Of a stretch of DNA of 64,000 nucleotides, positions 61,934 through 64,000 are shown in pieces; within the stretch, counting starts at the first letter, position 1; each line of letters begins with the position of its first letter. The position numbers and the translations under genes were made by a program. The stretch is from assembly GCA_015058275.1 (NCBI GenBank), contig SVCQ01000006.1, positions 1 to 64,000 on the forward strand, given 5' to 3'. This DNA comes from Clostridiales bacterium (GTDB lineage Bacteria > Bacillota > Clostridia > Peptostreptococcales > Anaerovoracaceae). The notes beneath the pieces are model-generated. The model was not told where the DNA came from. It searched no databases and saw only the letters and a list, made by a program, of their open reading frames with translations.

Positions 61934-62689
61934 ATGATCGTTATGACTATTATATCCGTTATTATGACCGTTATCATTCTCGGAATCCTGTATTGGAGAA
62001 TGGTCAAGAGAGAGATCCCGGAGCCCATCGGGTGGCAGCAGGCGCTGATACCTATCGCTATAGGTATGGTGTCTTTCCCGATAACAGTCCCCTTTTCCAT
62101 GGGCCTTATGAAGGCTATGGGAAAAGACCCTAATGCGCTTAAACTGACCGAGCTAAACTTTTTTCAGGCTCTGTGGAGAGACCTGATACTTGCGGGTGGT
62201 TTGGAAGAGATTGCCAAGCTGCTGATGATCCTTGTGGTACTGTTCATATTCCGTAATAAGGTGAAAAACGTTTATGAATTCATACTGATCGGTGCTTGTG
62301 TAGGAATCGGATTTACCATTGCAGAGGAGTATTTCTATGGTAGTGATGAAGACGCAACCGTACTTTCCATCGTCTTAAGAACGATCGCTGTACCGGCTCA
62401 CATGACCTTTAATATGGTCATGGCTGAGTTCCTTGGAAGGGCCAGGGTCAGCAAGCTGAGCGGGAAAGGATCACCTGTCATCTATTACCTGCTGGCAATT
62501 CTCGTTCCGATTACCGTTCACACTTTGTATGATGTCACTACGGCTTTCAATTCCAGCCTGATGAGAGGTGAGATGAAGGGCTTTATCGTGGCGGCGATTG
62601 GATATGTATGCCTGTTAGTCTATGAGTTTGTTGTACTGATCCGCTGCAAGAAGAAGACCGCGGCATTCTGCGCTATGAGGACGCTGTAG
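61934..62689 (+). CDS. PrsW-family intramembrane metalloprotease
   Basis: A 251-residue protein with about seven membrane helices. Seen: the glutamate pair E91-E92 in GGLEEIAK, a second acidic motif in GFTIAEEYFYG, and histidines in VPAHMTFNMVMAE and VPITVHTLYD, which match the zinc-site layout of PrsW. In Bacillus PrsW cuts an anti-sigma factor; no such partner is nearby. GGGAGGAAA lies before the ATG. It is the first chromosomal gene after the Fic island. Confidence 0.87.
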   Translation: MIVMTIISVIMTVIILGILYWRMVKREIPEPIGWQQALIPIAIGMVSFPITVPFSMGLMKAMGKDPNALKLTELNFFQALWRDLILAGGLEEIAKLLMILVVLFIFRNKVKNVYEFILIGACVGIGFTIAEEYFYGSDEDATVLSIVLRTIAVPAHMTFNMVMAEFLGRARVSKLSGKGSPVIYYLLAILVPITVHTLYDVTTAFNSSLMRGEMKGFIVAAIGYVCLLVYEFVVLIRCKKKTAAFCAMRTL

Positions 62690-62730
62690 AAACGAAATCG
62701 GCATATTTCAGTTTGCAGGGATAAGTAAAA

Positions 62731-62997
62731 ATGAGTGGGAAGAGTAGATTGCTGTACGAATTGATGCTGCGGAAAGGATACCCTGAAGAATTCTCCCGGC
62801 TTATATGTGCTGAGATGAGCACAGACTTCACTGCAGAACAGATGCAAGTCCCATGCCAGGGCTGCCTGACAGATATCGTCCTCACAGAGGATGAGGTAAC
62901 AGTGCTGGGAAAATTTGCTCAGATACCGTTTTTGCCTGTCGCATCGGATGGTAATGGCGATCCGGGGTATCTGAAGCAGGATATCGATCAGATATAG
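62731..62997 (+). CDS. Small protein of unknown function, possibly chimeric
   Basis: An 88-residue ORF. Coding is uncertain: the ribosome site is weak. The N-terminal part (SRLLYELMLRKGYPEEFSRL) and the C-terminal part (LTEDEVTVLGKFAQIPFLPV) both look like conserved protein segments. The middle (AEQMQVPCQGC) is encoded by GATGCAAGTCCCATGCCAGG, which also occurs at 60330-60349 beside the tRNA. The protein may have been formed or altered by recombination at that repeat. Its end overlaps the Rrf2 gene end (62988) by 10 bases, in convergent orientation. Confidence 0.55.
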   Translation: MSGKSRLLYELMLRKGYPEEFSRLICAEMSTDFTAEQMQVPCQGCLTDIVLTEDEVTVLGKFAQIPFLPVASDGNGDPGYLKQDIDQI

Positions 62998-63410
62998 TAT
63001 ACAGGTGAGCGGTCTACGAGAAGATCACTCAGTTTTTTATTGTAGAAAAAATCATGGATGAGCTGGTAGTACTCTTTCCAGAGAGGTAGAGTGAGACAGT
63101 TTTCCGAACGTGAACATGCGGCAGCGTCATCTGCAAGACATGCGACTGGAGCAAGAGGACCCTCCATGAGTTCAATTATCTCGCCAATCGGATAGTCTTC
63201 TGGATCGCGAGAAAGGCGGTATCCGCCGCCCTTGCCGCTGACAGCGGTAAGCAGTCCGCCACGGACAAGATCCTTTACTATTATTTCAAGGTATTTTTTA
63301 GATATCTCCTGTCTTTCGGCAATGTCCTTCAGAGGAATATAAGATCCGTTGTCATTCTCTGCCAGATCCAGCATCACTCTGAGCGCGTATCTTCCTCTTG
63401 TTGAGATCAT
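62988..63410 (-). CDS. Rrf2-family transcription regulator with three cysteines
   Basis: A 140-residue protein. It has an N-terminal winged helix (MISTRGRYALRVMLDLAEND, IPLKDIAERQEISKKYLEII) and the wing motif VSGKGGGYRLSR. Three cysteines follow in CLADDAAACSRSENC, as in iron-sulfur-binding IscR-like members, though the spacing differs from IscR. CymR-type control of cysteine genes is suggested by the divergent cysK. The upstream operator-like repeats at 63474-63522 are its probable sites. Confidence 0.9.
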   Translation of the reverse strand: MISTRGRYALRVMLDLAENDNGSYIPLKDIAERQEISKKYLEIIVKDLVRGGLLTAVSGKGGGYRLSRDPEDYPIGEIIELMEGPLAPVACLADDAAACSRSENCLTLPLWKEYYQLIHDFFYNKKLSDLLVDRSPVYYI

Positions 63411-63473
63411 ATTCCTGCCCCCGCCTATTAAATGAGTGTTTATTCTAATATAATAATACTATAAATCCTTTAA

Positions 63474-63522
63474 CCTATCAATAAAATAGGCGAATATACA
63501 TAAAACCTATTGACAAAGTAGG
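63474..63522 (+). promoter_or_regulatory. Two operator-like repeats for the Rrf2 regulator
   Basis: CCTATCAATAAAATAGG (63474-63490) and CCTATTGACAAAGTAGG (63506-63522) are 17-base palindromic sites, each followed by CGAATAT, with starts 32 bases apart. The second overlaps the -35 of the cysK promoter, so binding would block transcription. A half site (CCTATT) occurs at 63424. Confidence 0.75.
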
Positions 63523-63538
63523 CGAATATGATTAATAT
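63510..63538 (+). promoter_or_regulatory. cysK promoter
   Basis: TTGACA at 63510-63515 and TAATAT at 63533-63538, exactly 17 bases apart, overlapping the second Rrf2-type repeat. Confidence 0.8.
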
Positions 63539-63565
63539 ACATTTTAACAAGGAGAAAAGACGAAA

Positions 63566-63670
63566 ATGACAATCGATTTACATATTGAAAAAGAAATAAT
63601 GAGCGATGAATACATTGCGAAAGGCATGCGCACACGATGTCGATGTATGACGGGGAACTATCAGGAGTGA
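63566..63670 (+). CDS. Small Cys-containing ORF before cysK (possible leader)
   Basis: A 34-codon ORF starting MTIDLHIEKEIMSDEY and ending GMRTRCRCMTGNYQE, with AAGGAG at 63550-63555 in good position. Its two Cys codons (CRC) lie near the end, 76 bases before cysK. It could be a leader peptide sensing Cys-tRNA, or a truncated relic of a larger gene. No obvious attenuator hairpin was found between it and cysK. Confidence 0.5.
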   Translation: MTIDLHIEKEIMSDEYIAKGMRTRCRCMTGNYQE

Positions 63671-63745
63671 CACGTTCCCCTTAAGAAATATCAAAATCGA
63701 ACATACAGCATTATTCGCATGAAATGCAGAAAGAAGGTAAATACA

Positions 63746-64000
63746 ATGGCAAATATCTATAAAGGAACACTCGGACTTATCGGAAATACACCGCTCGTAG
63801 AGGTAACTAATATCGAGAAGGATCTCGGACTTGAAGCGACAGTGCTTGTCAAGCTTGAATACTTCAACCCGGCAGGCAGCGTAAAGGACAGAATCGCCAA
63901 GGCGATGATAGAGGATGCGGAGGAAAAGGGCTTGCTGAAGGAAGGGGCAGTCATCATAGAGCCTACATCGGGCAATACTGGAATCGGTCTTGCATCAATA
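63746..64000 (+). CDS. cysK: Cysteine synthase A, 5' part
   Basis: The first 85 codons of a PLP-dependent cysteine synthase. Seen: [20 protein letters not shown], the PLP lysine in [11 protein letters not shown], and [12 protein letters not shown]. It makes cysteine from O-acetylserine and sulfide. AGAAGG precedes the ATG. The gene runs off the right edge of the window. Regulation probably involves the Rrf2 protein encoded next door. Confidence 0.95.
   Translation, partial: MANIYKGTLGLIGNTPLVEVTNIEKDLGLEATVLVKLEYFNPAGSVKDRIAKAMIEDAEEKGLLKEGAVIIEPTSGNTGIGLASI

Noticed and set aside
60130..62000. Prophage at tRNA-Ser
   Set aside because: No integrase, capsid, terminase or lysis genes; only a Fic gene and repeats are present.

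Overview
The window looks like chromosome of a strictly anaerobic, low-to-mid GC Firmicute (class Clostridia). The evidence is an oxygen-sensitive class III ribonucleotide reductase with its activase, a reverse rubrerythrin, butyrate kinase, biotin pyruvate carboxylase, an S-box (SAM-I) riboswitch before metK, SepF/DivIVA division proteins, frequent TTG/GTG starts and Firmicute-type ribosome binding sites. An Anaerovoracaceae/Mogibacterium-like relative is a guess. The first 71 bases are the 3' end of a 5S rRNA, so an rRNA operon lies just to the left.

Layout. 0.3-7.7 kb: a signalling block in which a permease-GGDEF fusion and a GAF-GGDEF protein flank two paralogous membrane-anchored coiled-coil proteins of unknown function. 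7.8-11.6 kb: the SRP/ribosome-maturation operon (ylxM-ffh-rpsP-khpA-rimM-trmD). 11.6-14.8 kb: a division cluster (HlyD-like, yggS, sepF, divIVA). 14.9-18.5 kb: metal regulator, reverse rubrerythrin, then arginase and diaminopropionate ammonia-lyase. 18.6-22.0 kb: anaerobic ribonucleotide reductase. Its radical-carrying glycine is not in the 758-aa subunit but in a separate 55-residue gene, preceded by three DnaA boxes at exact 12-bp steps and NrdR-like boxes. 22.0-29.8 kb: RNA modification, lipase, prepilin peptidase, truA, scpAB, rluB and an MFS transporter, with unusual repeats around scpAB. 29.9-34.9 kb: a complete branched-chain amino acid ABC transporter (minus strand). 35.1-44.9 kb: kinase-like protein, alanyl-tRNA editing protein, an unknown protein, metK, dUTPase, two flavoproteins, dapB and dCMP deaminase. 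45.1-53.6 kb: DUF2207 protein, typA, pyruvate carboxylase, butyrate kinase. 53.6-60.1 kb: a c-di-GMP phosphodiesterase, a secreted transglutaminase-like protein and a large lipase-like membrane protein. 60.1-62 kb: tRNA-Ser followed by a small, AT-rich island carrying a Fic protein with two near-identical palindromic operators, bounded by a duplicated tRNA 3' end. 61.9-64 kb: PrsW-like protease, a small ORF, an Rrf2 regulator and the start of cysK with two operator-like repeats and a Cys-containing leader ORF.

Genes that act together: NrdD, its glycyl-radical partner and NrdG make dNTPs; dCMP deaminase and dUTPase then supply dUMP. Three GGDEF/EAL proteins give a local cyclic-di-GMP theme. 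Several families of short dispersed repeats sit in intergenic gaps: inverted pairs with a GGGACAGGTCCC core, repeats related to TCATCCTGAGCG, a 106-bp duplicate flanking scpAB, and four 38-bp palindromic units. The best candidates for something new are the split ribonucleotide reductase with its control region, the 38-bp unit array, and the paralogous coiled-coil pair.
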